From NCBI GenBank assembly GCA_030490835.1, contig CM059971.1, positions 122,978,564 through 123,042,563 of the forward strand: a stretch of DNA of 64,000 nucleotides. Direction: 5' to 3'. Under the pieces are notes generated by a model, which had not been told where the DNA came from, ran no database searches, and worked only from the letters and a program-made list of their open reading frames with translations. Position 1 is the stretch's first letter. Each line of letters opens with the position of its first letter. Source of the stretch: Annona cherimola (lineage: Eukaryota > Streptophyta > Magnoliopsida > Magnoliales > Annonaceae). Below are positions 45,101 to 57,770 of this stretch, in pieces. The translations under genes and the position numbers were made by a program.

Positions 45101-48100
45101 ATCTTCATTTCACACAGTCGTCTTCTGTCAATCGTACCTGACAATGTCCATGAACTTATAGCTATGAAATTGTAACACACCCAAGAATAGCAGCCATTCT
45201 CGCACTTTTATTTCTTGCTCTTACAAATGTGTGCAGCGCAATTAATGAGTCTGTAGCTGTTTTTCTTTTCTTTTTTTCCTAAAAAAACGAGCCTGCAGCT
45301 GTTGACCGAGAATTTTCGCAGAGAGAAAAAACGTCACCAAGTTTTGCCCGTTACCAAACATCCCCAAAATATAATCTATGTTGTTTATATCTTAGAAGAA
45401 TGAATATTATTATTTTGCAATTTAACAATTTTAATTGTAATTCAAAATTTACATTAATGTACTTTTAAGATTGATACACATATTTATCAAGGTTAATTTG
45501 TAAACAAAATTATTTAAAAAATTTTACTGATGCTTTATTATGAGAATTATGTTTTACTTAGGAGAATTAGTGTTTTATTCACTAAATAGTAAAATATTGA
45601 ATAATTTAACCTTTAAATTTATCATAAATATGAGTTTATATTAATATATATATTTTTTAAACTTTGCTCCGTTTTTTAACCCGACCCATTGTCTGGATAC
45701 CGACCTAGACCTCTTAAAGAAATGTGAGAGTTGGACCGACCTTGTCCCGACCCAGTATAAAAAATAAGGTCGAACAGGATTTTTAAATGTAGGGTCAGGG
45801 TCGAGCACAACCTTACGTGGCCCGATTTTCACCCCTAATATAAATGTAAAAACAAACACAGCATTTCAGAGGTATCAAGATTGATTCCGAAATATAGTCC
45901 AAATAATTGACTTTACACCATATGCTAATCTGCTATTGGCTAAATGGTAAGATGTTGTAAGCATCACCTTCAACATAAGTGATGGCTTTTTATTCAAAAA
46001 CAGATAAATATGTTTATAGTGGCAAAAGTGATTCGGTAGTCACTGTGAGCAGTGTACTTGCTCAACAATAGTATTCTCACATATGGTGATATGGACATGC
46101 TACCTTTCCTAGCCTATAAAATTGCTGCAAAGAATCCAATGGCATATCATTCATTTCATCCGTTTGAAGCATTTCAAATATCACATTTCTAATTCCTATA
46201 CCGAAAAAAATGGACTGCACAAAAAAAGAGTGGAAAAATTTTGTGTGCATATTTGATTTTTGGAATAGCAAAATAAATAACAGAAAATTTTTATAGAATT
46301 TACGATGTAAAGAAACAGGTTGCAAATTTTAAAAAGCATCATCTTTTAATCCAGGATAATAGAGAATTTAAGAGTGTGTTTGGCAATAAGTAAAGAATAT
46401 CAAACTAAAACTTTTTATTCTCCATAACTACTCTATTTTTTAATCATTTTTTCATATCTTCCCATGCAACTATCCTACTTTTCAAACACTTCTATACAAC
46501 TATCCACATAATTAACTTACCTATTTTAACTTAATTTTCTATTTCTCTTTATTCCTCATCATTAACCTATCATATCACATCATTTTATTCCAATTCAAAA
46601 ACCTTTCACTCAAAAGTTTTATCAATTCCCAAACACACTCTAAATTTAAACAATTATTTAAATTTTTTAAATGTAAAAATTTTTTATATTAGGTTCACCT
46701 AATTAAACTACGATTAGAGAGGATTTATATCATATTGTAGTGACAATTTAAATCATTAAATAAATATTAATTGAATAAATAAACTTCTTTCATAAAGTGA
46801 GTTGCTTTATCAATTTTATAAAATATTTCAATTCAAATGGTCTTGTATGCCCCATGTGATTATCTTATTTGGATTTTTAATTTTTATGAATTATGTTATA
46901 TTTAAATTTTTAGAATGGATATAACGATTCATGTAAAATAAGCTACCCATTTTTACTATTAACTTATTTTTAAAAATCATATATCCAGACCACTAAAGTT
47001 TGGAAGCAAAACTGTTTTGCTCTATATTTTCTTTAGTGAGCCACTTAATTGTTTGAGTTAGATTTTTTAATGTAAATAAATTATATCATATATATTATAA
47101 TTTCTGAATAAATACAATAATTCATATATATATAATTGGCACTTTTTTATCAGTTGTACGGAAAAAAAAATTTATGGCTTCAGTATTTTACCCTGTTTAA
47201 AAACCTTTTAACATGCATATATAAAATTCTCTAACGCAATTTTATAGGCAAAAAATTAGCAGCCTAGCTTCTCAATGCCTGAGATTGAGAATACCATTAT
47301 TCAGTGTGTACGCAGTGGTCACAGTGACCACTTGATCACTTATGTCATAATAGAACTCACCTGCTCATCCATAACCTCATCATTGCTGCTGGAGCTCAGT
47401 CAATGATTGGGATCTCCCAAGTTCCAAATAAAGAGAATGCCATTATGACTTCTACATAGAGATCAATGGCAATGCTTTACAAAATAAAAACAAAAACAAA
47501 ACAATACCAACAATCAACCATTTTCGATGGAGAAACGCAGGTTACCTGCTAATATGTACATCCCAAAGCACCTAAAAAACAGTGTATGGGCATACAAGTA
47601 ACTGTGTAGATATGTGCAAGTGTGCCAATAAGTTAAAGTGTACAAAAATGTGCACCTGGTAAATCCTTCTCCAGAATCTTCCACTCCTGCTGGATTTTCT
47701 TTGTCCATCCTATCGGTGTCTGACAGAGAAAAGGTGCTAGGTGACATCACATGTTAAAGAAAGATAATGCTTAGTCCAAATCTATAAACAAATTCACCTT
47801 CTTTGTCAAGGATCCTCCATGAAAGCTCTCTCGATTACGTTGGTGCATTTTGGTATAATGATGGTCGGAAAAATCATGGACAGTATCGAATTGCTTAAAG
47901 GATTTAAACTTTGTTGCAATTTCATTGGAAGACTCTTCCTTCTTCCTACTGGAAGTTGGCTCGCTCACCAGTCTTGAACTGCTTGCATAAAATGTTGGAA
48001 CTGCAGGCTGCTGCAACCAGGGTATCGACATCTCCAACCATGGTGGCTGGTCTACGGCATCAAATTGAGCAGCTAGACTAACTTCATAATCAATATCCAT

Positions 48101-51100
48101 TACATCAGAATAGTTCAAATCCTGTGAAGCCGGCCCATAACTTTTGAGGGGATTCCAAGGAAATGAGGGTGCGGTTTCAAGTGGTGCATTAAAACTCATT
48201 AAATCATTTGCCAAGGCCTCCTGTAAAACAAATAAACAATTTGCATGACTGTGAGAAGAAAAATTAACAATAAAAATAATTGCCATTTTGAAGAGAGATG
48301 TCGCTAAGTATCAAACATGAAGTTAAAAGATACCATATGCAATTCAATCCTCTACTAATTTCCAATGGAGAACTGAGACCACCTCGAAAAATCCATCTCG
48401 AAAAATCCATCTCATCCATCTTGTGGGCCCAGTAGATCCCACACAGGCAATCAGATCAGTACATTCATACCATTGGTCAGTCTTCATCCAACAAAACAAT
48501 GAAGAAAGATTTATCAATCCCCTGATTTCTATGCAATGATATTAAAATATAGACCTGACCAAGGAGATCTCTTACGAAGACAATCAGACAGTCATAAGAT
48601 GCTGGTCTTTCAAACAAAAAAGAAAAAAATAGCATCTAGATTGGAGATTTAGCCGACCACTTGATCAGCAGCTACCAGATGAATCTGTTGGCCTGATATC
48701 TGGGCCAATAATATTTGATATGGTGAGGTCTATGTAATAGACAGATTCCATGCTCCAGCAATTAACCACTTTAACACAACAAGCAGGCGAGCTAGCTTCC
48801 AGAAGTACAAACAGTGTTAAAAAAACCTCAGCATCATACCTTTATTTCCTTCTGCCAATTCTTATTGTATCCCATTGGGGCCTTTTTCTTAAGACCCACA
48901 GGATTTTTCTCTCCAGTGATCACAATTCCAGCTGGATTTTCATCTTCATCAATTTCAATTATGTCCTGGGGAACAATCTAAAAAGACAAGGACTTTTGTT
49001 ACGGAGAAGTATAGTAAAAGAAAAGATAAACAATGGGGGGGGAAGACGTATAGCCATGAAATGCACTTTAGATGGAAATACAATAGAGATGGATAATTGG
49101 ATCAGCACTCTTTAAAGGGACAATTATTTATTTCCATTTATATTCCATATAACTTAATAAATAAACCATGCCTGCTTCCCTACCTTCAGCAGAAAGGGCA
49201 AAATTAAGCATCAGTCAGTCAACAAACAAGTAAGCCCAGCATTATGATTACCCACTATATAGAAATTGTTTCTAATCACTGATGACCCTGATTGAAAGAA
49301 TTAGCAGGTGGTAGCAGTAGTATAACTTAGCTTATTTGTTAATTCACCTCCAACTACAGATTTGTTAGGATTCTGGTCCACCTATATTTTGTGTTCTAGA
49401 TTAGGTTATCAAGTATCAACTTCAACTCTGGTTGTGTGAGGTTTCCATAAATTAAAGAGTACTCTGAATGAATAAATAAAATTGCCCCTCTTTGCAAGAA
49501 TTCTCTACACCTACTTTAATGAACTATCGATAGATCCTAGAGTTTAAGAGTTCTTAATTTATTCAGATAGCTGAACTTAATCAAAAGGCATTAATTCAAA
49601 AGCACTAAACATCCAGCGAGTCAAACGTTGATCATCTCTTTCAAAACCAACCATTATTTAGCTCATTAAAGTAGGGTCACTGCTTCTAAGGACCATAGGT
49701 CCGATATTGTGATCATTTTTTACATGACAGGTAGTTCATAACATTTCTTAAGACGTTTGGTTTTAGGCTGTGTTTGGCAATGGGGATAAAATGTCAAGTT
49801 AAAACTTTTCTATCTAAAATTTTTCACTTTCCACAACTATCATATTTTTTAATTATTTTTTCACATTTTCCTATACAACTACCCTACTTTTCAATCATTT
49901 CTACACAATTACCAATACAACTAACCTATATATTTTAACTTTATTCTCTTTACTTTTCATCATTACCCCTATCATATCACATCATTTGACAACTTTTATT
50001 CTCCAAAATTTTTCACCAAAAATTTTATCCATTCCCAAACACACCCTTAGGGGTGCACTTGGTTTAAGATAAAAGAGACGTAAAACAGGAATCAAAGTAC
50101 TATGTCTGATATGATGATCTTTTTTTAAATAACATGTAGTTCACAAAATTTCTTAAGACGTTTGTTTTTGTGGTGCACTTGGTAAAAGATAAAAGAGATG
50201 CAAAACAGGAATAAAAGGAGAGATGATGATGTTGGCAATAAAAAGATAATGGTCGATCGTAAAGCAACGAATGGGGCAGATTGGGCTTCTACAAAACAAA
50301 TCTAAAAAAAAAAGATAGGTAATAAGGTGAAATTTTGGGTCTATTATTAGTTAAATATCATGGAGAATGGAGAGCACAAAATGTCGAAAACCAACTCAAT
50401 AGACTAAATGCCAATAAGCCCATGCAAAACCAGCCAATATGCCAATATATGGCCGTAGCTCATGCAAGGGGATCCACTGACTCTAAGGCCTAAGGGGATA
50501 TAATGATTATTTTTCAGATGAAATAAAACTTTATTCCATGGATTCCTTAGGACATGTTTGTTCAAATGGAAAAAGAGTGTAAAGTCTTTCATAGCCATTT
50601 TAATTGCCAAAACAATTTTCCCACATTCACACAATATTCTCTCTCATCGTCATCATTCCAGTGCTTCACATCACTACCCAACGTATTTCATGGAAAAAGA
50701 AAAACACATTTTTCTCTGTCTATCCACATTCGTTGTAGTATCTTCATTCTAATCCTTTCATTTCTCTTTGTTCCACTACTGGTGATATAAATTTTATCTC
50801 TTTTATACAATTTTATGTTACATCTTTTTACATCAAACAAAACTGATTCCTAACATGACACTACCAACTTCATCCTTTAAAAAATGAAATAAGAGTGGAA
50901 AACTGAAAACCCAACTACGAAACCTGTGGTCTTGACTTTGATCTTCTCAATTGACATTAATCATTTTAAAAAAGAAAAAAAAAACACATATGCCGAAATC
51001 TATCGATCTAGATGATTTTCAAGAATTAAAGGCACAAAATTGAAGGCCATTCTAGGCTATCAAATATTTCATAGATAGGGGATACTCAAAAGAAACATCC

Positions 51101-52690
51101 ATGAGGCCCACTTGAACCAATGAGGTGGGAATGGGAGTCAGAAATTGGAATAAAATTGCACTTGTAATTGGATAATATGCAAAATCCCACATACAAATCA
51201 ATCTGAATGAGCATTCAAACAAAACCAACGCCATGCGTTTCCCCTAGTTATCCCACTTCACTTCATCTAATTACATATATCGCTGAGCGAAAATTACTCA
51301 TAGATGCCTCATTACAAATCAGCAAGAATGGGCAAAAGCCCAATCCCGCAAAATCACATCGGAGGAAGGAAAATGCTCTTGTAAGGCTCTAAATTTTAGG
51401 ATTTACCATTCTTATATATAATAGAAGATGCCCATACAACATATAACATGTACCAATCCAACCTTTTTGCTCCCTTGCACCTGGAGCACTAAGACAAGAA
51501 ATGGAGACCTGCACATCTTTCCATAAAAACCATCTCTCCACCCAAAACCTGTATTTCAATAATCTCAGGCAAACCAGTGTTCTCTTGTTGGCCCCGATAT
51601 TGATCACACTGGTTAATTCCACATCCAAAGTGCCAAAACGACTTTAGGGCTCGCACCCCAATGTGGGCACCAGTGCATGTGTTGCCTGTTGAGGATCATC
51701 CAGTTGGATGGAAAGGGATGTGATTTCGATTAGGAGATTGGATGAGCAGGGGTTCTTGTGTACTGAAAAATGAAAAATTATGATAAGAATGTGGAAAGTA
51801 GTATTAGAAATGGAAAAAATAGAATTGTAATGTATTGGGAAATGAGAGATTGTACTGAAAATGGGAGAATTTTTATTGGAATGAGAAATTCCATCCCACT
51901 CCATCCCGGTTGGATGATCCTGAACAGACAGGGAACTTGTGATAATGTGGATACCCAAGCAACATTACTGGGTTAAAAGGTCCAGAATCAAAAATAGAAG
52001 AAAATGGCGCAACCGAAATATCCCTGCAAGTAACCATTGTGAGGTAATATCAGTGGCCTCGGAGCAAAAGTGTGATACCAGTGGAAACTAGAGACATCAT
52101 TGACGTTATTGGCTGCAATGAAAGCAATGGAAACTTAGATTACAATCTTCACTAGAACAAGAACGCAAGTTATTTCGACGCTGCATCCAAGGAGTACCTA
52201 CTTCACACTTCACAGGCTCTAATCGTCATTGGCTGACTATCAAACTTACTAGCCTAGTAACAACAACGCAAAAGACAACTACGATGATAGGCGCGAATAA
52301 CAAATCCCCAATTAGGAAACTCCAGATGCAGTCGCTAAGGTTTTAAAAAACAAAATAAGAAACATAAGCTATCCATGCAATTAATACAAAAAGAAACCAA
52401 AGTCATAAGCCCAACAGTACAGTACAAAATGTGAGAAATAAACTCCCCCAGAGAAAACCTCATCCTCACTTGAATCTGTTTCCGTTTGCGTCGACTGTTT
52501 CCTTGCGGTACGGACGACGGTGTGAGGTCGATCACTTCCGGTTCTTGCCATGAAGAACTTCCAGGAAATAGATCCATCCTGCACGCAATCCATCAGAGTA
52601 AGCAGGGGAAAAAAAAAAAAAGCTTACATTAAAATCCAAACGAAATAATCAATCGACGTACTTGGCAAACGGAAACGGAGACTGATGCAT
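42151..52690 (-). CDS. Ubiquitin-conjugating enzyme E2 of the PFU / UBC25-26 type
   Basis: An E2 that takes ubiquitin from E1 on its catalytic cysteine; the PFU group is the sister of PHO2/UBC24. I rebuilt 8 exons, all in frame: 52662-52690, 52470-52578, 48840-48965, 47798-48220, 47656-47719, 43574-43713, 43180-43491 and 42151-42423. These give 1476 nt and 491 aa. The N-terminal part is acidic or basic low-complexity (RRKRKQIQ about 39-46, DIIEIDEDEN about 47-56). KFKSFKQFDTVHDFSDHHYT leads into the UBC fold, about residues 235-400, with RAVIVGAAGTPYHDGLFFFD, YHSGGLRLNPNLYACGK, catalytic Cys319 in GKVCLSLL, then KPYFNEPGY. The tail has GVQDVDEGDKSCS. It is shorter than Arabidopsis UBC25 (609 aa). 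Introns 2 (3.5 kb) and 5 (3.9 kb) carry transposons. The first exon is only 29 coding nt; a start at the second exon (52577) is the alternative. Confidence 0.92.
42545..43163. mobile_element. Degenerate hAT-like element in intron 7
   Basis: Subterminal arms with aacccattaacccac and aacccatataacccg motifs, the right end reading cagttacacccctag, like the ends of other hAT-like elements here. Left end approximate; no target duplication found. Confidence 0.45.
44725..45838. mobile_element. Degenerate hAT-like element in intron 5
   Basis: Left arm tagggccaggtcgacccatg and right arm ending cgattttcacccctaa resemble the TAGGGGTG class of termini, with ggtcggg/cgacccag motifs in both arms. A separate Harbinger-like element sits inside at 45008-45365. 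No 8-bp duplication identified. Confidence 0.5.
45008..45365. mobile_element. PIF/Harbinger-type MITE, second family
   Basis: 358 bp with ends GGGGCTGTTTGGTAA and TTACCAAACATCCCC and an inner inverted pair (ggcaaaactc against gttttgcccg). AAA flanks both sides (45005-45007, 45366-45368), a 3-bp duplication. Different interior from the common Tourist-like family. Confidence 0.75.
46372..46640 (-). mobile_element. Tourist-like MITE, copy 9, in intron 5
   Basis: Ends gagtgtgtttggca and ccaaacacactc, flanked by TAA at 46369-46371 and 46641-46643. Confidence 0.85.
49711..50215. repeat. Tandem duplication in intron 2, one unit carrying a MITE
   Basis: The first unit has gatattgtgatca...tttcttaagacgtttggttt then, after the MITE, ggggtgcacttggtttaagataaaagagacg. 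The second unit (from about 50,107) has gatatgatgatct...tttcttaagacgtttgttt directly followed by ggtgcacttggtaaaagataaaagagatg. The unit is about 130 bp without the insertion. Confidence 0.75.
49766..50046 (-). mobile_element. Tourist-like MITE, copy 10, in intron 2
   Basis: Ends ggctgtgtttggca and cccaaacacaccc, flanked by TTA at 49763-49765 and 50047-50049. The other unit of the surrounding duplication is an empty site. Confidence 0.9.
51682..51943. mobile_element. TIR element with about 40-bp inverted ends, in intron 2
   Basis: The left end cctgttgaggatcatccagt pairs with the inverted right end (ctgttcaggatcatccaacc), and the match continues through ggatggaaagggatg against ggatggagtgggatgg. 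260 bp, no coding capacity; target duplication unclear. Frames at 51644-51958 and 51770-51976 run through it and are not genes. Confidence 0.65.
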
Positions 52691-52960
52691 GAGACTGGCT
52701 TCTGCTCCGCTAAAGAGAAATGCAAGTTTTTCCCTGCTATTTTAAGACGAGAGTGAGCCGCTCGTCACGATTCCCTGAAGAAAATCAAGGAATCGGAAGA
52801 AGAAAAAGGAAGAGATAAGAAAAGGCCGGAAAAACACGGGCATTAGGCGATCTTCGGTTATTAAAGAAACGCCAATCTCTCCTCCATTGTCGGCTCCGTC
52901 CCCCTCCCCTGCTTTCCTTTACACAACCAGACGCTGAGACCGGAAGGGCACCGTCTCCGT

Positions 52961-52969
52961 ACACGTGTC
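52961..52969. promoter_or_regulatory. ABRE/G-box upstream of the E2 gene
   Basis: ACACGTGTC, a near-palindromic core of the bZIP (ABA-response) type, about 270 bp upstream of the proposed start at 52690. A ggccca site-II-like motif lies near 53,005. No convincing TATA box was found; TTAAAATA near 52,737-52,745 is a weak candidate. Confidence 0.4.
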
Positions 52970-53757
52970 ATTTTGAGTAGATTGATATCCACCGTCCAAA
53001 CAGTGGCCCAGTCCCAGCGCGATCGCCCCTGGGGGTTTGGTGAACGACACTTGCCGCTTTCGATGCTCTGTGATTTGAGATTCCGCGATCAATCTGGTCC
53101 TATTGTTCTGGACGGCTGAGATTCACGCCCTTGCAGTCCGTACGGCAGGCGATCGCTCCGTCGTATCCGTTCCAGAACGTGGGTTGGCCTCGCCAGAACG
53201 AGAAATTGAGAAGCGCGAAAGAATCGGCATCGCAATCGTCAGACTCGCTCTATCTTAGCCGTCCATGCCATGAAAGAGAATATGATCGTAATTCCTAAGC
53301 CCGCCTTCTCGTGAACGTGTCATCTATCCTTCAATGCCACAAGGATAAAACAAAGCCGTATAATAGATGGGCCGTTTGGATTCAAGACACATGCATGATC
53401 TGTTCATTCGCGTCGAGTAGTTGGAGCACACTGCCAGTGCCGGGTCTGAATGACTGCATCCAGCAAATCCCATTCGTTTGCCCATTAGCGTCCCATTAGC
53501 GTCCGGAAAAAGGGAATGTTAGATTCGATCCACTGAAAAAAATAAAAAAACGATTGGCTGAAGGGTGGGGGTAGATGGTCTCAGCCCGCAAAGACGATTG
53601 GAGTCATTCTGCTCCAGCTGCCGGGGCCGTGATCTGGCACAGAAGTCCATGTCAGGTCGTCCGTCGTCCACCACGTCGGCCGCACGTCACGATGAAAATA
53701 TATGCCAGCCTGCCACTGATAAGCCTGGGGACATCACATCCGTAATCATAGAAGATT
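52970..53757. other. GC-richer 5' flank of the E2 gene, no gene recognised
   Basis: CpG-containing, non-repetitive DNA with several acgtg motifs. Plus-strand frames at 53311-53499 and 53565-53759 have no recognisable domain. Probably upstream regulatory DNA. Confidence 0.4.
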
Positions 53758-53813
53758 AGGGATGCTTATGTGAAACGACGTTACTGTATAAATTTTTTCA
53801 TTTTTAATATTTA

Positions 53814-54104
53814 GGGTGTGTTTGGTTGGGGGTAAAACTTTTGATGAAAAGTTTTTGAGGTAGAAGTTGTCACATTGATAGAAAATGATGTGATATAATA
53901 GGAGTAATGATGAGAAGTAAGGAGAATAAAGTTAAAATAGATAAGTTAGTTGTATAAATATTTGTGTAGAAATGATTGAAAAGTATGGTAGTTTGTATAG
54001 GAAAATGTGAAAAAATAATTAAAAAATAGAGTAATTATGGAGAGTGAAAAGTTTTAGATTGAAAAGTTTTAGTTGACATGTTTATATCCCAAACAAACAC
54101 ACCC
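53814..54104 (+). mobile_element. Tourist-like MITE, copy 11, inside a family A element
   Basis: 291 bp with gggtgtgtttggttgg and aaacaaacacaccc ends, TTA on both sides (53811-53813, 54105-54107). Removing it and one TTA restores atttttaatatttagatagttgac, the family A left arm (compare aaatttaaatagttgataaa near 58,950). Confidence 0.9.
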
Positions 54105-55747
54105 TTAGATAGTTGACAAAAATTTCACTTCATTTGTTGTATTTAATATTATTTATATTATCATAAAAAAAAATCATTTGTCTAATACTATTACATGTGA
54201 GCTCATCAACAAATATGTAAAATCAATGTAATAAAATAATTGAATACTAAATATTAATTTTTAAGTATATTTTTAACATTTAAACTATCTAAAATATTAT
54301 TATTATGTGGATAAATGATTCTATAAAGTACTAAATTCCAATCTATATGTAAACGGATGTAAGTATTTTTCCTAATTTATACATAAATAAAACTATTTTT
54401 CAAGGAATATGGCCTATGCACATACCAAATTTAAATGAAACTTGGTCTCGTAACTAAAAAAATAATTTTAAATACAATAGATGGATTGGATTTTCCATCA
54501 AGTATCAAAATCTTAAAATTTGAGGAGGTTACATGGAATTGCTTCTATGTAACCCAGTTGCACAAAGTAGACGTCATAAAAGATAAAATTAAAAAATAAG
54601 AGGCTAAGAGAGTAGGAAAGCCATTTAGAGATAGGATGAAAATATATCAATAGCGAATAAAGATGTATTGAGAATGAGTAAAATTGTATTAAGAATAAAT
54701 AAACGTGTATTGGAATTGGGTAAAGGTGTATTAAAAAATATGACAACTCATCTCATCTTCATCTCGTCCTAAATTTGAATAAACCCTCAAAGATTATAAA
54801 CAGTAATCTTATTCCTACCCTTCGAGTATATCTCCGTGTGGTGCCTACTCGTATAAGTGACACGAAAATATATATGAAAAATATTAAAGTGCAGTTATCT
54901 GCACCATAAATTATGGTGTGGCTACCTCAAAAAAGGTCTCCTATGCTCATAAAATTATAATACACGTCATCCATTATATTTAGAATTATATATTCTATTA
55001 TCGTAGCGATTTTAATCCCAATTAGATACGTGTATGAATTTTATCTGAAAATAGTACAATTCAATGTAATGAAATAGTTTAATATAAATAACAATTTAAA
55101 GTTGTTTTTAAAATATGTAAATCATTTGCTATAAAATTTATATATGGATAACTGATTATATAAAGTATAAATATATTTAAATACATGTAAAGCCTATTTT
55201 TGGCCAAATGTACAATAAGTTCCGGTGCAGGCAAATGCACATGAACATATCCCTCTCTATGTATAAAGATATGTTACTATGCATTTACCTACACCGTGAT
55301 TTATTGTACATTCGGCTCAAAATGGGACCTACATGCATTTAAATATATTAATATTTTATACAATCATTTATCCATAAATGAATTATATCTTAGATAGTTA
55401 CATGTTGAAAAAATAATTTTAAAATTATCATTTGTATCAAATTATTTTATTACATTGATTTTGTACCATTTTCAAATTGGACCCATATAGATATTCAACT
55501 TGGATGAAAATTAGTATACTAATTAAAAAAACAATTCTAAATATAATTGGTGGCGTATATGTATATTGTACAATCATGCGGGGCCCATTTTGATGTAAAT
55601 GCACCATAAGTTGTAGTGCATTTACATGCATTGGAATATTTCACATATATATACGGTTCCGCTTATATAAACTCATTTTCTATGTAATTTCTTTCACATT
55701 TGAAATATTAATAGTTGATAGAGAATTTACTTCAAATATTGTATTTA

Positions 55748-56521
55748 GGGTATCTTTGAAAAGTGATAAAATTTTTAGACGAAAAGCTTTTGGTGTAAAA
55801 GTTGTTAAATTTATTAAAAAAAATAATGTTATATGATAAAAGTAGTCATGAGGTGCAAAGAGGACAAAGTTAAAATAAATAGACTGGTTGTATGGGCAAC
55901 TGTGTAAAAGTAATTTAAAAATATGATAGTTGTATAAGATGATGTGAATAAATAATTTTAAAATATGGTAGTTGTGGAGAATGACAAGTTGTAGTTTAAA
56001 AAGTTTTTAGGGCAAATTCCATATATAACCACAAATTTTACTCTTAATTCTACCTATACCTATGGATTTTCAAAAATTTCATGTGTACATATGTATTTTA
56101 CCTAAAATTTTACTTCTACCTACATCATTATGAATCCATTAAAAAAGTGTTAGCAATCCAATAAAATAGCCAAAATGCGCATCCCCAATTATGATTGTAT
56201 TGCTAAAAGTTTTTATTCAAATGAATTTATAACTCTTTTATAACTATAAAATCACATGTTATTTCAATGTAAACTTTTAGTTTTGAGCAAATTAATATTT
56301 AATTATATCAGAGTTTGGGCATATTTGTCATTTTATAGAACTGCTAAAGACCTCTTTAATAGATTCTTAATAGCGTAGGTACATGTGAAATTTTAGGCAA
56401 AATACACATATACATATATATATGAAAATTTTGAACATTCGCCGGTATAAGTGAAATTAAGGGTAAAATTCACGGGTATATATGAAATTTGCTCATGTTT
56501 TCATTAAAAATAAACATGCAT
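55748..56521 (+). mobile_element. Tourist-like MITE, copy 12, itself interrupted
   Basis: Left part 55748-56009 (gggtatctttgaaaagtgat...), right remnant 56495-56521, flanked by TTA at 55745-55747 and 56522-56524. Removing it restores ttgtatttagcataatttatg of the surrounding family A copy. The insertion at 56010-56494 splits it. Confidence 0.7.
56010..56494. mobile_element. TIR element with about 50-bp ends, inside MITE copy 12
   Basis: The left end gggcaaattccatatataac pairs with the inverted right end gagcaaatttcatatatacc, and the match continues for about 50 bp (aattttactcttaattctac against aattttacccttaatttcac). No coding capacity. Confidence 0.75.
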
Positions 56522-56927
56522 TTAGCATAATTTATGTTATCATTGTGCATGAGTCCATTAAAAATCAACGTAATGAAATTGTTCAATGTGAACTATCAAT
56601 TTTAAAGTTGTATTTTCAACATTTAAAATGTCTAAAATATCATTTCTATATAGGTAAATGATTCTATAAAATATTATTATATTTTAATACACGTGTAAAT
56701 AGATCTAAACATTTTTCATAATTTAAATATTAATATATATTTCAACAAATGTAACTCACAAGCATACTTGATCAAGATAAAACTTGATCTCTTAAATAAA
56801 CAAATGATGTAAAATACAACGAATAGATTAGATTTTTCATCAATGATAGAGATCATAAAAATTAAGAGATTAACCTAGTTATGTAGAAGCAGAGTCCATA
56901 TATATAATAATCTCATTAACTCAGGCT

Positions 56928-57285
56928 AGGTAAATTACTTGTTTAGCCCGATTTCAAAAAATACATTTAAAAACACTTTTTGTTTTTTCTTCATATTTTT
57001 GTTTATCTAAGTGTATTTTATATATAAATTAAGTTTTACTATTTTTGAATATATGTATATGTTTTTTTGAGATGTTTAAATATAAAATTATTTTAGTTAT
57101 TTTAAAATACCTATCTGTTTAAAAATCTCAAAAAATATATACACATGTCCAAAAAGTGAAACTTGGTTTTGTATATTAAATATAGTTATATTAACAAGTT
57201 TATGAAAGGAAGCTAAGAAAATATTTAAAATGTGTTTTTTAAGGTAGGTTAGGTAAGTCATTTACTTAATCCAGGCTAACAATAT
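56928..57285. mobile_element. Fold-back MITE
   Basis: Left ttaactcaggctaggtaaat against inverted right gttagcctggattaagtaaa, with the fold-back family core (taagtgtattttatatataa) and its inverse inside. Related to the copy at 20730. Confidence 0.65.
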
Positions 57286-57310
57286 CATATATATAGTCGG
57301 ACTTCTATAC

Positions 57311-57770
57311 GTCTGGATGTACTAATTCACTCTGGTACTCCATATAATTGTATGTAGCACTATTTATTGTATTTAAATATAAAAATTATCTCAATCTATA
57401 ACTTACATTATTTTCAAAATGAACAATCCCTTAAGAGCAAATTTTAAATCTATTAAAAATAATTTGTTCATTATAAGAAATCGTGAGATCACAATTTAAT
57501 ATCTAAAACATTTACAATATTGATCATACTTAGATTAATAATTCTATAGAATTTTATAATATTCTAGAACTTTGATATATGAATTCAAGTGATTTTCTAT
57601 GCATTTTTAGAAGATGTGACATACACATACATCCAATTGATATGACATTTGGTAGTTAAATAATACAAATAGTTTTAAATAAAATGAATGGATTAGATTA
57701 AACAAAATCATTAAGATATGACTTAAACTATACGGGAGTACCAAAGTGAATTGGTACATTCGGATGTATA
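57311..57770. mobile_element. TIR element with long inverted arms
   Basis: Left tatacgtctggatgtactaa ... cactctggtactcc pairs with inverted right tatacatccgaatgtaccaa ... cactttggtactcc. Inner parts also pair loosely. About 460 bp, no coding capacity. Confidence 0.7.

Noticed and set aside
50404..51958. Several 60-104-aa frames between 50.4 and 52.0 kb
   Set aside because: Inside intron 2 of the E2 gene; overlapping on both strands, with no domain and partly within a TIR element.
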